In this document: positions 15,881 to 25,314 of the stretch, in pieces
Layout: each line of letters begins with the position of its first letter
How positions within the stretch are numbered: the stretch's first letter is position 1
NCBI GenBank assembly: GCA_963770535.1
Contig: CAVYPZ010000004.1
Span: forward strand, 434,001 to 498,000
Direction: 5' to 3'
DNA: 64,000 nt
From: RYN-230 sp963770535
GTDB lineage: Bacteria; Actinomycetota; Actinomycetes; Streptosporangiales; Streptosporangiaceae
Program-made: the position numbers and the translations under genes
Notes under the pieces: model-generated
Seen by the model: only the letters and a program-made list of their open reading frames with translations
What the model was told of the DNA's origin: nothing
Databases searched by the model: none

Positions 15881-17764
15881 TCAGGTGTTATGCGACGGTT
15901 GGGTGGTTACCCGGCCAGTTCCCGCCGCGGGTGGTGCGGCCGGTTTCCTTGAGGGTAGTGCCCCCGGAGCCTGTCCCGGGGCGGACCCCGCAGACGTGGC
16001 GCGGGCCTGCCCCAGCAGGGTCCGGCCCGGCTGGCCGCCCGCCGTGCCCGTGCCCGCCGTGCCCGTGCCCGCTGCCCGTGCCGCCGTGCCCGCCCGCGTG
16101 CCCGTGCCCGCCGCGCCCGGATCCGCCGCCGCCCCGTCCGCCGCCGCCTCCTTAACGGCCGCCGCGCCGGTCTCCGCGCCCGCCGGCCCGGCGGCGGACG
16201 GTCCCGCATCCCCGCCAGCCTTCCCGGCCGCACCCGCGCCGCCGCCCCCGGCAGCGCCCGCACCCGCGCCCGCGCCGCCGCCCCTGCCCGCACCCGCACC
16301 GCCGCCCCCGGCCGCAACGGCGCCCCGGCCCGGGCCCCCCGCCGGGCCGGGCCCGCTGGCAGACCGCTCGGCCAGGCCCCGCAACGGGGTTCCGACCGCC
16401 TCGCCATAGGTGGGGAACGCATGCACCACGTCGGCCAGGATGGGCAGCGGGATCCTGGCCCGGATGGCCAGCGTTACCTCACTCATCCATTCCTCGGCGT
16501 CGGGCCCGATCGCCGCCGCGCCGACCAGGATGTCGCCGGCCCCGGCGTCCGCGTACAGTTCGACCCGGCCGCGGTCGTCGTCTTCCACCTGCGCCCGGGC
16601 CGTCTCGGCCAGGTCGTAGCTGACGGTGATCAGGTCGACCCCGGTGGCCTCGGCCAGCGACGGGGACATGCCCACCGTGTACACCGACGGGGAGGTGTAC
16701 ACGGTGCGCGGCATGGCCCGGTAGTCGGCGGCCCGGGTGCCGCCCAGCAGGTTGGCCGCGACGATCCGCGCCTGGTAGCGCGCGGTGTGGGTGTACGGGG
16801 CGACGGCGGTCACGTCGCCCGCCGCCCAGACCCGCCCGGGGCTCTTCCCGGCCCCGGCCCCGGCCCCGCCCGCGCTCCCGGTTTTCCCGGGGGCGTTGGC
16901 CACGACCCGGCACGTCTCGTCCAGCGGCAGCATCTCACCGGGGCCTGCGGAGATGCCGAGTTCCTCCAGCCCGAGCCCGGACAGCCGGGGCCGCCGGCCG
17001 CTGGCCAGCAGCACCCGGTCGGCCTCGATCCTGGTCCCGTCGGCCAGGGTGAGCGCCAGCCCGTCGTCGGTGGTCTCCGCCTTGACCACGGCCGACCCGA
17101 GCCGCAGGTCCACCCCGGTCCGGCGCAGCGCGTCGCCGAGGATCTCGCTGGTGAACTGGGCCTCGCCGGGCAGCACGAGCGGTTCGGCTTCCACCAGGGT
17201 GACCTGCGAGCCGAATGCCGCGTAGATCTGCGCGAGCTCGCAGCCGACCGGGCCCGCGCCGAGCACGACCAGCCGCCGGGGCAGGTCCGGGCAGGTGAGC
17301 GCCTCCGCGCTGGTCCACGCGGGCACGTCGGTCAGCCCCTCGACCGGCGGCGCGACCGGCTCGCTGCCGGTGCACACGACCAGGTCCTGGTAGCGCAGGG
17401 TCATCGGCCCGGCGGGGGCCAGGCCGTTGCGGGGCTGCGGGGTGACCTCGACCGTGCCGGGCCCGGTGATGCGGCCGGTGCCGCGGATCAGCGTCACGCC
17501 GGCCTCGGCGAGCCGGGCCGCGGCCGCCGCGTCGTCGAGGTGCCCGGCGACCTCGTCGCGGCGGGCCACCGCGTGCTCCCACGTCTCGCCGCGGCGGGCG
17601 GACTGGAGCAGTGACTTGGAGGCCATGTCGGCCAGGTACGGCGCCTCGCCGCCAACGAGGCCCGCCTCCACCAAAGCCGTGGACCGGCCGGCGCGCGACA
17701 CCTCGATGGCGATGAGGCTGCCGGCAGTCCCCCCGCCGAGCACGACGACGTCGAAGTCAGGCAT
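15881..17764 (-). CDS. FAD/NAD(P)-dependent oxidoreductase, dihydrolipoamide dehydrogenase-like, no redox disulfide
   Basis: A 627-aa protein. Residues 1-460 have the two-dinucleotide-binding architecture of the lipoamide dehydrogenase / mercuric reductase family: VVVLGGGTAGSLIA at the N-terminus, LGAGPVGCELAQIYAAFG in the middle, and a dimerisation domain with HAFPTYGEA. Where active enzymes carry CxxxxC, this one reads GGEAPYLADMASKSLL with no cysteine, so it cannot be a normal disulfide reductase. After residue ~470 comes a Gly/Ala/Pro-rich tail of more than 150 residues, not typical of the family. ATG 17764 starts right at the FAD motif. Confidence 0.8.
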   Translation of the reverse strand: MPDFDVVVLGGGTAGSLIAIEVSRAGRSTALVEAGLVGGEAPYLADMASKSLLQSARRGETWEHAVARRDEVAGHLDDAAAAARLAEAGVTLIRGTGRITGPGTVEVTPQPRNGLAPAGPMTLRYQDLVVCTGSEPVAPPVEGLTDVPAWTSAEALTCPDLPRRLVVLGAGPVGCELAQIYAAFGSQVTLVEAEPLVLPGEAQFTSEILGDALRRTGVDLRLGSAVVKAETTDDGLALTLADGTRIEADRVLLASGRRPRLSGLGLEELGISAGPGEMLPLDETCRVVANAPGKTGSAGGAGAGAGKSPGRVWAAGDVTAVAPYTHTARYQARIVAANLLGGTRAADYRAMPRTVYTSPSVYTVGMSPSLAEATGVDLITVSYDLAETARAQVEDDDRGRVELYADAGAGDILVGAAAIGPDAEEWMSEVTLAIRARIPLPILADVVHAFPTYGEAVGTPLRGLAERSASGPGPAGGPGRGAVAAGGGGAGAGRGGGAGAGAGAAGGGGAGAAGKAGGDAGPSAAGPAGAETGAAAVKEAAADGAAADPGAAGTGTRAGTAARAAGTGTAGTGTAGGQPGRTLLGQARATSAGSAPGQAPGALPSRKPAAPPAAGTGRVTTQPSHNT

Positions 17765-17878
17765 GTGCTGATCCTCCCCCGACTCGCTGGGCCTACGCGG
17801 TCCGTTCATCATGACAGCCATACCCAAAGGCAGGCTCGCCGGAGGGGCACATTCCTCGCATCTGGGTAGGGAGACAGC

Positions 17879-18700
17879 ATGCGCAGCATGTGGAAGGGGG
17901 CCATCTCCTTCGGCCTCGTCACGATCCCGGTCAAGCTGTATACCGCTACCGAGCAACGGGATGTTTCATTCCGCCAGGTGCATGCCGAGGACGGCGGCCG
18001 GATCCATTTCCGCCGGGTCTGCTCGCTGGACGGGGAGGAGGTCCCCTTCGCGGACGTGGCGAAGGGGTATGAGCTGCCGGACGGCGAGATGATCGTGCTG
18101 ACCGACGAGGATCTCGCCGAGCTGCCGCTGCCCACGGCCCGCAGCATCGAGGTGCTGAACTTCAGCCCGGCGGACCAGGTGGATCCCATCTTGTGGAACC
18201 GCAGCTACTACGTGGAGCCCGAGACGGCGGGGCTCCGGGCCTACGCGCTGCTCCGGGACGCCCTGGAACGGTCCGCCAAGGTCGCGGTGACCCGGGTGGC
18301 GCTGCGCCAGCGTGAGTCGCTGGCCGTGCTCCGCAGCCGCGACGGCCTGCTGGTCCTGGAGACCATGCTGTGGCCCGACGAGGTGCGGGCCGCGGACTTC
18401 CCGTTCCTCGAGCAGGACATCGACGTCCGCACCCAGGAGCTGCGGATGGCGACCTCGCTCATCGACTCGATGACCGAGGATTTCGACCCGGACCAGTACC
18501 ACGACGGGTACCGGGAGGCGCTGCAGGAACTGGTGGAGGCCAAGGCGGAGGGCCGCGAGGTGGCCGCGCCCGCCGGGCCGGCCGCCCCGCAGGAGCCGGC
18601 CAGCCTGCTGGACGCGCTGCAGGCCAGCCTGGACGCGGCCGCCCGGGACCGCGGCCCGGCCCCGGCCAGGCGCCAGGCCGGGCGTAAGGCCAGCGCCTGA
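17879..18700 (+). CDS. ku: Ku protein, non-homologous end joining
   Basis: A 273-aa bacterial Ku homodimer subunit that binds DNA ends and recruits LigD. The start MRSMWKGAISFGLVTIPVKL is diagnostic. The bridge region (RSYYVEPE, KVAVTRVALRQRESLAVL) and ELRMATSLIDSMTEDFDP near the C-terminus fit the family. The tail is Ala/Arg/Pro-rich. No ligD lies in the window. It is divergent from the FAD oxidoreductase gene. Confidence 0.95.
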   Translation: MRSMWKGAISFGLVTIPVKLYTATEQRDVSFRQVHAEDGGRIHFRRVCSLDGEEVPFADVAKGYELPDGEMIVLTDEDLAELPLPTARSIEVLNFSPADQVDPILWNRSYYVEPETAGLRAYALLRDALERSAKVAVTRVALRQRESLAVLRSRDGLLVLETMLWPDEVRAADFPFLEQDIDVRTQELRMATSLIDSMTEDFDPDQYHDGYREALQELVEAKAEGREVAAPAGPAAPQEPASLLDALQASLDAAARDRGPAPARRQAGRKASA

Positions 18701-18734
18701 CGGCCGGGCACCTGGCAAAAACCCCAAACCCAAC

Positions 18735-18754
18735 TTCTCCGCAACGAAAACCGT
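18735..18754. repeat. Dispersed 20-bp element, copy 1
   Basis: TTCTCCGCAACGAAAACCGT occurs here, in the short gap between ku and the aldo/keto reductase gene. An identical 20-base copy lies at 60095-60114. It is less GC-rich than its surroundings. See the corresponding finding. Confidence 0.6.
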
Positions 18755-18785
18755 CCGGCTACCCTGACTGCGCCAGGGATCCGCG

Positions 18786-19781
<996 letters not shown>

Positions 19782-19789
19782 CTGACGCC

Positions 19790-21049
19790 GTGATCATCAG
19801 CGCCCCGCGGGTCATCACCGCGCAGCCCGGCGCCCCCGTCCTCGAGCCGGGTTACGTCGTGACGGACGGGGACCGGATCACGGAGGTGGGCCAGGGCCCG
19901 CCGCCCGCGGCCCCGGACGTCAGGCTCGATAGCGGGGTGCTGGCCCCGGGGCTGGTGGACCTTCAGGTCAACGGCTACTTCGGGGTCGAGATGCAGGCCG
20001 CCGACCTGGACGGCTGGGCTGCCGTCGCACAGCGGCTGCCCGCGATGGGGTGCACGGCCTTCCTCCCCACGTTCATCACGGCGCCGGTGCAGCGACTGGC
20101 CACGGCACTGGGTTTCGTTGCGGAGAATTTTCCGGGGCGGAGGTGGCGAGGCGCGCGGGTGCTCGGCGTGCATCTGGAAGGGCCGTTCATCTCGGTGCGG
20201 CGGCGCGGCGCGCACAACCCGGACTGGATCGTGCCGCCGTCCGCGGCGGCGCTGGATGAGCTGCTGGCGGCGGGGGCGGGCCTGGTCCGGCTGGTCACCC
20301 TGGCCCCTGAGGTGGACGGCGGGCTGGCCGCGGTGAGCCAGCTGGCCGAGGCGGGCGTGCTGGTCAGCCTGGGGCACAGCAACGCGACCGCGGCGCAGGC
20401 CGCCGCGGCGGCCGGGGCAGGGGCGCGGATGGTCACGCACCTGTTCAACGGGCAGCCGGCGATCAGGTCCCGCGAGCCGGGCGTGCCCGGCCAGGCCCTG
20501 GCCGATCCCCGGCTGACCAGCGGCCTGATCATGGACACCTATCATGTGTCGCCGGCGAACTGCGCGCTGGCGTTCACGGCCGCGCCGGGGCGGATCGTGC
20601 TGGTCACTGACGCGGCGGCGTGCGCGGGCATGCCGCCGGGGGAGTACCAGCTCGGCGGCGAGCCGATCACGCTGCCGCCCGGGGACGGCGTTCCGCCGCA
20701 CCGCGCGGACGGCGGGCTGGCCGGGTCGGCGCTGCGGATGGACCGGGCGGTGGCGAACATGGTGCGGGTGCTGGCCCTGGCGGGCAGCCCGGCGGTGCTG
20801 GCCCGGGGGGGCGGCTCCCCCGGGCTCCCCGCCAGCCGCCCGCCCGGCGAGGACACGCCTGCGTCGCGCCTCCCCGCGCCGGCGACACTGGCCGGGGTGG
20901 TGGCCGCGGCGTCCCGGGTGCCCGCCGACCTGATCGGCCGGCCGGACCTGGGCCGGCTCGCCCCGGGGGCCGCGGCCGACCTGGTGTGGCTCGACGACGA
21001 CTTGCGGGCCGCCGCAACCTGGATCGATGGCGAGAGGGTGTATCCGTGA
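19790..21049 (+). CDS. nagA: N-acetylglucosamine-6-phosphate deacetylase
   Basis: A 419-aa amidohydrolase that removes acetate from GlcNAc-6-phosphate. Motifs: LAPGLVDLQVNGYFG, VHLEGPFIS, LGHSNAT, THLFNG and VTDAAACAG. Some positions differ from the usual family (MDTYHVSP for ADGVHVHP; THLFNGQ for THLFNAM). A Gly/Pro-rich insertion of about 25 residues (near 345-370) interrupts the region before the last helices. Around 20113-20127 the codons are unusually AT-rich (Phe-Val-Ala-Glu-Asn-Phe) and match the dispersed 20-bp element. It forms an apparent amino-sugar operon with the next two genes. Confidence 0.85.
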   Translation: MIISAPRVITAQPGAPVLEPGYVVTDGDRITEVGQGPPPAAPDVRLDSGVLAPGLVDLQVNGYFGVEMQAADLDGWAAVAQRLPAMGCTAFLPTFITAPVQRLATALGFVAENFPGRRWRGARVLGVHLEGPFISVRRRGAHNPDWIVPPSAAALDELLAAGAGLVRLVTLAPEVDGGLAAVSQLAEAGVLVSLGHSNATAAQAAAAAGAGARMVTHLFNGQPAIRSREPGVPGQALADPRLTSGLIMDTYHVSPANCALAFTAAPGRIVLVTDAAACAGMPPGEYQLGGEPITLPPGDGVPPHRADGGLAGSALRMDRAVANMVRVLALAGSPAVLARGGGSPGLPASRPPGEDTPASRLPAPATLAGVVAAASRVPADLIGRPDLGRLAPGAAADLVWLDDDLRAAATWIDGERVYP

Positions 21050-21068
21050 GCATGCCTGGTGCGCGCCG

Positions 21069-22199
21069 ATGACCGACCCGACCGCGATGCGGACCGAGAT
21101 CGGGCAGCAGCCCGCGGCGTTGCGGGCCACGCTGGACGCCCTGATGCCGAGGGGCGCCGAGGCGGCCGCGCTGGCCCGGGGCTGCCGCCAGGTGCTGTTC
21201 ATCGCCCGCGGCACCTCCGACAACGCCGCGGTGTACGGGTCGTACCTGCTGCAGGCGCACGCCGGGGTGCTGGCCACGCTGGGATCCCCGTCGATCGCCA
21301 CCGAGTACCACAGCCGGCTGGACCTGTCCGGCGTGCTCGCCGTCGCGCTGTCCCAGTCCGGGGCGACCGAGGAGATCGTCGAGACCCTGGCCTGGGCGCG
21401 GGACTGCGGGGCGCGGACCCTGGCCATCACCAACGGTGGCGGCTCCCCGCTGACCCAGGTGGCGGACGTCGCGTTCGTGACCGCGGCCGGCGCCGAGATA
21501 GCCGTCCCGGCGACCAAGACGTTCACCACCCAGCTGGCCGCGCTGGCCGTGCTGGCCATCGCGCTCGGCGCCGGCCTGGACCCGGGCCTGCTGCGCTCGG
21601 TCCCGGACGAGATCGAGCGGATGCTGGCCGCGCCGGACGCCACGGCGCCGATCGTGGACGAGATGAGCGGTGGCGGCCCCGGCGGGCTAGCTGGCCCTGC
21701 TAGCCCGGGGGGGCAACCCCCCGCTCCGCTTCCCCAGGGGACTACCCCCGGAACCCCCGGCCCCCGGGATGGCGTCGTGGTGTCCGGGCGCGGGCACGCC
21801 TACGCCGCCGCGCTGGAGCTCGCGCTCAAGCTCAAGGAGGCCTGCTACCTGCACGCGATGGGGCTGTCCTGGGCGGACCTGCTGCACGGCCCCATCGCGG
21901 TCGTGGACGCGCGGACGCCGGCCATCATCGTGGCGGCCGACTCCGGGCCCGCCCTGCCGGGGAGCATCGAGCTGGCCCGCCGGGTGGTCGCGGCCGGGGC
22001 CCGGGCCTACGCGATCGGCGGGGGACCCGGCCTGGCCGCGGTGAGCAGCCTCGCGGTCCCCGGCCCCCGGCTGCCCGAATGGCTCGCGCCACTCGGCCTG
22101 ATCGTGCCCGGGCAGTTGCTGACCGAGGCCCTGTCGCGGAGGCTCGGCATCGACCCGGACAGCCCCCGCGGGCTCAGCAAGGTCACCCAGACGGCATGA
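21069..22199 (+). CDS. SIS-domain sugar isomerase / deaminating phosphosugar protein
   Basis: A 376-aa protein with two SIS domains, like the isomerase half of glucosamine-6-phosphate synthase (AgaS/NagB-II group). FIARGTSDNAAVYGSYLL, SQSGATEEIVE and PATKTFTTQLAAL mark the first SIS domain. SGRGHAYAAALELALKLKE and LHGPIAVVD mark the second. There is no glutaminase domain. Together with NagA it would turn GlcN-6-P into fructose-6-P and ammonia. A ~35-residue Gly/Pro-rich insertion lies between the domains (21670-21770). ATG 21069 was chosen as the first start consistent with homologous N-termini. Confidence 0.8.
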   Translation: MTDPTAMRTEIGQQPAALRATLDALMPRGAEAAALARGCRQVLFIARGTSDNAAVYGSYLLQAHAGVLATLGSPSIATEYHSRLDLSGVLAVALSQSGATEEIVETLAWARDCGARTLAITNGGGSPLTQVADVAFVTAAGAEIAVPATKTFTTQLAALAVLAIALGAGLDPGLLRSVPDEIERMLAAPDATAPIVDEMSGGGPGGLAGPASPGGQPPAPLPQGTTPGTPGPRDGVVVSGRGHAYAAALELALKLKEACYLHAMGLSWADLLHGPIAVVDARTPAIIVAADSGPALPGSIELARRVVAAGARAYAIGGGPGLAAVSSLAVPGPRLPEWLAPLGLIVPGQLLTEALSRRLGIDPDSPRGLSKVTQTA

Positions 22200-22855
22200 G
22201 CGCCGGGGATTGGGGACGCTTCCAGGCCGCCGTGTTCGATCTCGACGGCACGCTGGTGGACAGCGAGACGCGCAGTCATGAGAGCTGGCGTCACGTGTTC
22301 ACCGCGCGGGGCATCGTGCCGGACGACTCGCTGATCCGGGCGTTCGTCGGGCGGCGCGGCGTCAACGTCCACGACCTGCTGAGGGAACGGGTGCCCGGGC
22401 ACGACCCGGCCGAGCTGATGGCCGCGACCAGCGCGCACTTCCACGCCCCGTCCCAGCCGCCGCTGGGGCCGCTGGCCGGCGCGGTCGAGCTGGTCCGGCT
22501 GATCGGCGCGGCCGGTGTCCCGCTGGCCCTGGTCACCTCGGCCGGCCGCCGCTACGCCGAGGAGAACCTGGCCGAGCTGGGGGTGCGCCCGCTGTTCTCG
22601 GTCGTGGTGACGGCCGAGGACGTGGCCGTGGGCAAGCCGGACCCGCAGGGGTACCTGGCCGCGGCGCGGGGGCTGGGCGTGGCGCCTGCGGCGTGCGTGG
22701 TGTTCGAGGACGCGCCGGCGGGCGTGCAGGCCGCGAAGGCGGCCGGGATGTACTGCGTGGCGGTGGCGACCACCCACTCGGCGGAGGAACTCGCGGACGC
22801 CGACCAGGTCGTCCCCGACCTGACCAAGGTCACCTGGCCCCCGGCCGCGGGCTGA
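22196..22855 (+). CDS. HAD-superfamily phosphatase (subfamily IA)
   Basis: A 219-aa phosphatase / phosphoglucomutase-like HAD protein. Motif I is FDLDGTLVDSE, motif II LVTSAG, motif III GKPDPQGY and motif IV FEDAPAGV. All four catalytic motifs are intact. It overlaps the SIS gene by ATGA, so it is the third gene of the amino-sugar operon and may dephosphorylate a sugar phosphate in that pathway. The substrate is inferred from context only. Confidence 0.85.
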   Translation: MSAGDWGRFQAAVFDLDGTLVDSETRSHESWRHVFTARGIVPDDSLIRAFVGRRGVNVHDLLRERVPGHDPAELMAATSAHFHAPSQPPLGPLAGAVELVRLIGAAGVPLALVTSAGRRYAEENLAELGVRPLFSVVVTAEDVAVGKPDPQGYLAAARGLGVAPAACVVFEDAPAGVQAAKAAGMYCVAVATTHSAEELADADQVVPDLTKVTWPPAAG

Positions 22856-22860
22856 GCGCT

Positions 22861-23427
22861 CTACTTGCGGACGCGGAACCGAAGGATGGTGACGGCTCCC
22901 GACCGTATGCTGTCGAGCGGTTCCAGGTCTATCCTGGCGAGGCCTGGGGAGGAGAAGAAGCGGGTCCCGTCGCCGAGCAGGACCGGCAGGACGTACACCA
23001 TGATCTCGTCCACGAGTCCCCGCCGCAGGCACTGACCGGCTACGTCGGCGCCGAGGATCTCGAGGTTCTTGCCGCCCGCGGCGCGGAGCGCGGTGGCGAC
23101 GGCTTCCCCGATATCACCGGTGAGGAACGTGACCGCCGGGTCCGGCGGGTCCGGTGGCTCATGGGTAAGGACGAACTCAGCTCCCCCGTCGTAGCCAGGG
23201 GTGACCTCGTCCGGGTTCCCGGCCATGCGCTTACCCACCTCGTAGGTCCGCCGGCCGACAAGCATGGCGCCGGTGGCCGCCATGATCTCCGGGAACTCGT
23301 CCTCGATCGGCCCCATGAAGTCGAAGATCCAGTTCATTTCGTCGCCGGGACCAGCGGTGAACCCGTCGAGTGACATCGACCTGTTCACGACCACTTTGCC
23401 GTTTCCCGTGCTCGTGTCGCTCACCAT
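22861..23427 (-). CDS. Dihydrofolate reductase family protein (RibD_C-like)
   Basis: A 188-aa reductase of the YwjB/RibD_C type. NRSMSLDGFTAGPGDEMNWI near the N-terminus and AAGGKNLEILGADVAGQCLR later (cofactor region) are typical. ATG 23427 is preceded by a very strong GGAGG. The GTG just after it would also fit the spacing. The substrate is unknown. It converges on the HAD gene with a 5-bp gap. Confidence 0.8.
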   Translation of the reverse strand: MVSDTSTGNGKVVVNRSMSLDGFTAGPGDEMNWIFDFMGPIEDEFPEIMAATGAMLVGRRTYEVGKRMAGNPDEVTPGYDGGAEFVLTHEPPDPPDPAVTFLTGDIGEAVATALRAAGGKNLEILGADVAGQCLRRGLVDEIMVYVLPVLLGDGTRFFSSPGLARIDLEPLDSIRSGAVTILRFRVRK

Positions 23428-23568
23428 GCACCTCCGAAGGACCTTCCGGGCTGTCATCCCGCGCTGCGGGTGATGACGTTACGCGCGCCCGGATCTCATC
23501 GCCTGCCCGGCCACACAGGTCCCCGCTCGGGAACCGGGCTGTGGTGGGCGGGCGGCGGTTCTCGCGGG

Positions 23569-24324
23569 TCAGGTGAGGTTGCGGTAGACCTTGTGCTGGG
23601 CGGCCTGGGCCCGGGGACGCAGCACCAGGAGGTCCACGTTCACGTGCGGGGGGCGGGTGACCGCCCAGGTGACGGTGTCCGCGACGTCGTCGGCGGTCAG
23701 CGGCTCGGCCACGCCGGCGTAGACCGCGGCGGCCTTGTCCGCGTCCCCCCGGTAGCGCTTGACCGCGAACTCGTCGGTGCGGACCATGCCCGGCGCGATC
23801 TCGATGACCCGGACCGGCTGGTCGTACAGTTCCAGCCGCAGGGTTCCCGCGATCGCGTGCTCCGCGTGCTTGGCCGCCACATAGCCGCCGCCGCCCTCGT
23901 AGGCCACGAAGCCGGCCGTGGAGGACATGATCACGATCGTGCCGGCGCCGCTGGCGACAAGCCTGGGCAGCAGTGCCTGGGTGACCTGGAGGGTGCCGAG
24001 CACGTTCACGTCGAACATGGCCTGCCAGTCGGCCGGGTCCCCCTCGGCCACCGTCTCGCCGCCGAACGCGCCGCCCGCGTTGTTGACCAGCACGTCGCAG
24101 CGGTCCAGCCCGGCGGCGAACGCGCCGACCGCGGCCCGGTCGGTCACGTCCAGGACGACGGCGTCGGCCTCGCCGCCCTTCCCGCTGATCTGGCCGGCCA
24201 GATCATGGATCCGGTCGGCCCGGCGCGCAGCCAGGATCACCCGGTAACCGGCGTCGGCCAGCCTGATCGCGGTAGCCGCTCCGATCCCGCTGCTCGCCCC
24301 GGTAACGACCGCAACTGGTGACAT
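23569..24324 (-). CDS. Short-chain dehydrogenase/reductase
   Basis: A 251-aa SDR oxidoreductase. TGASSGIGAATA is the NAD(P) motif, NNAGG follows the fourth strand, and the catalytic Ser...YxxxK is seen in GGGYVAAKHA. The C-terminal half ends in LRPRAQAAQHKVYRNLT, similar to the YdfG / serine dehydrogenase-like group. The start is ATG 24324; an ATG seven codons upstream is possible. It is divergent from the ArsR-type gene, and the operator-like sites between them may control both. Confidence 0.85.
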   Translation of the reverse strand: MSPVAVVTGASSGIGAATAIRLADAGYRVILAARRADRIHDLAGQISGKGGEADAVVLDVTDRAAVGAFAAGLDRCDVLVNNAGGAFGGETVAEGDPADWQAMFDVNVLGTLQVTQALLPRLVASGAGTIVIMSSTAGFVAYEGGGGYVAAKHAEHAIAGTLRLELYDQPVRVIEIAPGMVRTDEFAVKRYRGDADKAAAVYAGVAEPLTADDVADTVTWAVTRPPHVNVDLLVLRPRAQAAQHKVYRNLT

Positions 24325-24527
24325 GGGCCTGCCTTTCGAGCTCATCTGCCTTCCGGCCTGGTCTGCCCGGCCAGTGCGCCTGCCCGGCCGGTACCGCTGC
24401 CCGGCCGGTACCGCTGCCCCCGCCGGTACCGCTGCCCGGCCGGTGACGCTGTCCGGCGCGCCTGCCTGGCGTCGTCCAGCGCTGGGGGCGATTCTGCCAG
24501 GAGGCCGCGCCCGCCTGGACCCGCACC

Positions 24528-24585
24528 GATGCAAAGAAAGCTTTGCATCTTAGGCCGCGAGTCTTCCCAAGAAGTCTTTGCAAAG
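24528..24585. promoter_or_regulatory. Palindromic operator sites for the ArsR-type regulator
   Basis: GATGCAAAG (24528-24536) and CTTTGCATC (24541-24549) form a perfect 9-bp inverted repeat with four bases between. Nearby CTTTGCAAAG (24576-24585) is a perfect palindrome using the same half-site. The region is strikingly AT-rich for this genome and lies between divergent SDR and ArsR-type genes, 15-70 bp before the regulator start. Autoregulation is the natural reading. Confidence 0.6.
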
Positions 24586-24599
24586 CTATCTTGGCATCT

Positions 24600-25314
24600 A
24601 TGCATGATGACTCCCCGGCCGATGAGCGGCCGACTGGTGACCGGCCAGCTGGTGACGGACCCACTGGCGACCGGCCGGCGGCCCGGGCCTCCGGCGGGGC
24701 CGCCGGGACGCCCGCGAACCGCTCGGTCAAGCGGCTCCGGGACCCCCGGGCGCTCCGCGCCCTGGCCCACCCGATCCGGCTGTCCCTCGTCGGGCTGCTG
24801 CGGATCGAGGGCCCGCTGACCGCGACGCGGGCCGCGGAGCTGCTCGGGGAAAGCTCGGCCAGCATGTCCTTCCACCTGCGCCAGCTGGCCAAGTACGGGA
24901 TGGTCGAGGAGGCCGGCGGGGGCAAGGGCCGGGAGCGCCCCTGGCGGGCCACGGCCATGTTCACGAACCTGCCCGATGTCGCGGAGACGCCGGACCTCGC
25001 GGTCGCCGCGGAGCTGCTCAGCTCGGTGCTCGCCGAGCGGTACTTCGAGGACGTGATGCGCCTGGCTGGAGGCTCGCCAGGCCGAGCCCGCCGAATGGCA
25101 GCGGGCGGCCCAGTTCGGTGACACGTTCCTGTACGTCACCCCGGACGAGCTGGCCGCCCTGGGGGAGCAGACCCAGCAGATGGTGGATCAGTACATCGAC
25201 CGGCAGGCAGATCCCGGACTCCGGCCGCCGGGCGCCCGCCTGGTCGCGTACCTGCACCTGGCCTTCCCGCTGCAGCGGCCGTTCGGCCGTCTGCCGGAGC
25301 GAGGAGGCCGGGCC
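24600..25314 (+). pseudogene. ArsR-type winged-helix regulator, single-base frameshift
   Basis: The first frame (ATG 24600) encodes a winged-helix domain: LRALAHPIRLSLVGLLRIEG, AAELLGESSASMSFHLRQLAKYG and EEAGGGKGRERPW. At about 25064 the frame breaks. Dropping one C in GCGCCTGGCTGG gives RWLEARQAEPAEWQRAAQFG, which continues as the expected C-terminal domain (DTFLYVTPDELAALGE, YIDRQADPGLRPPGARL). That second frame has no stop before the MFS start, while a third frame stops in a GTGA overlap with it. The gene is either broken or mis-sequenced. It was probably the regulator of the adjacent transporter. Confidence 0.75.
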
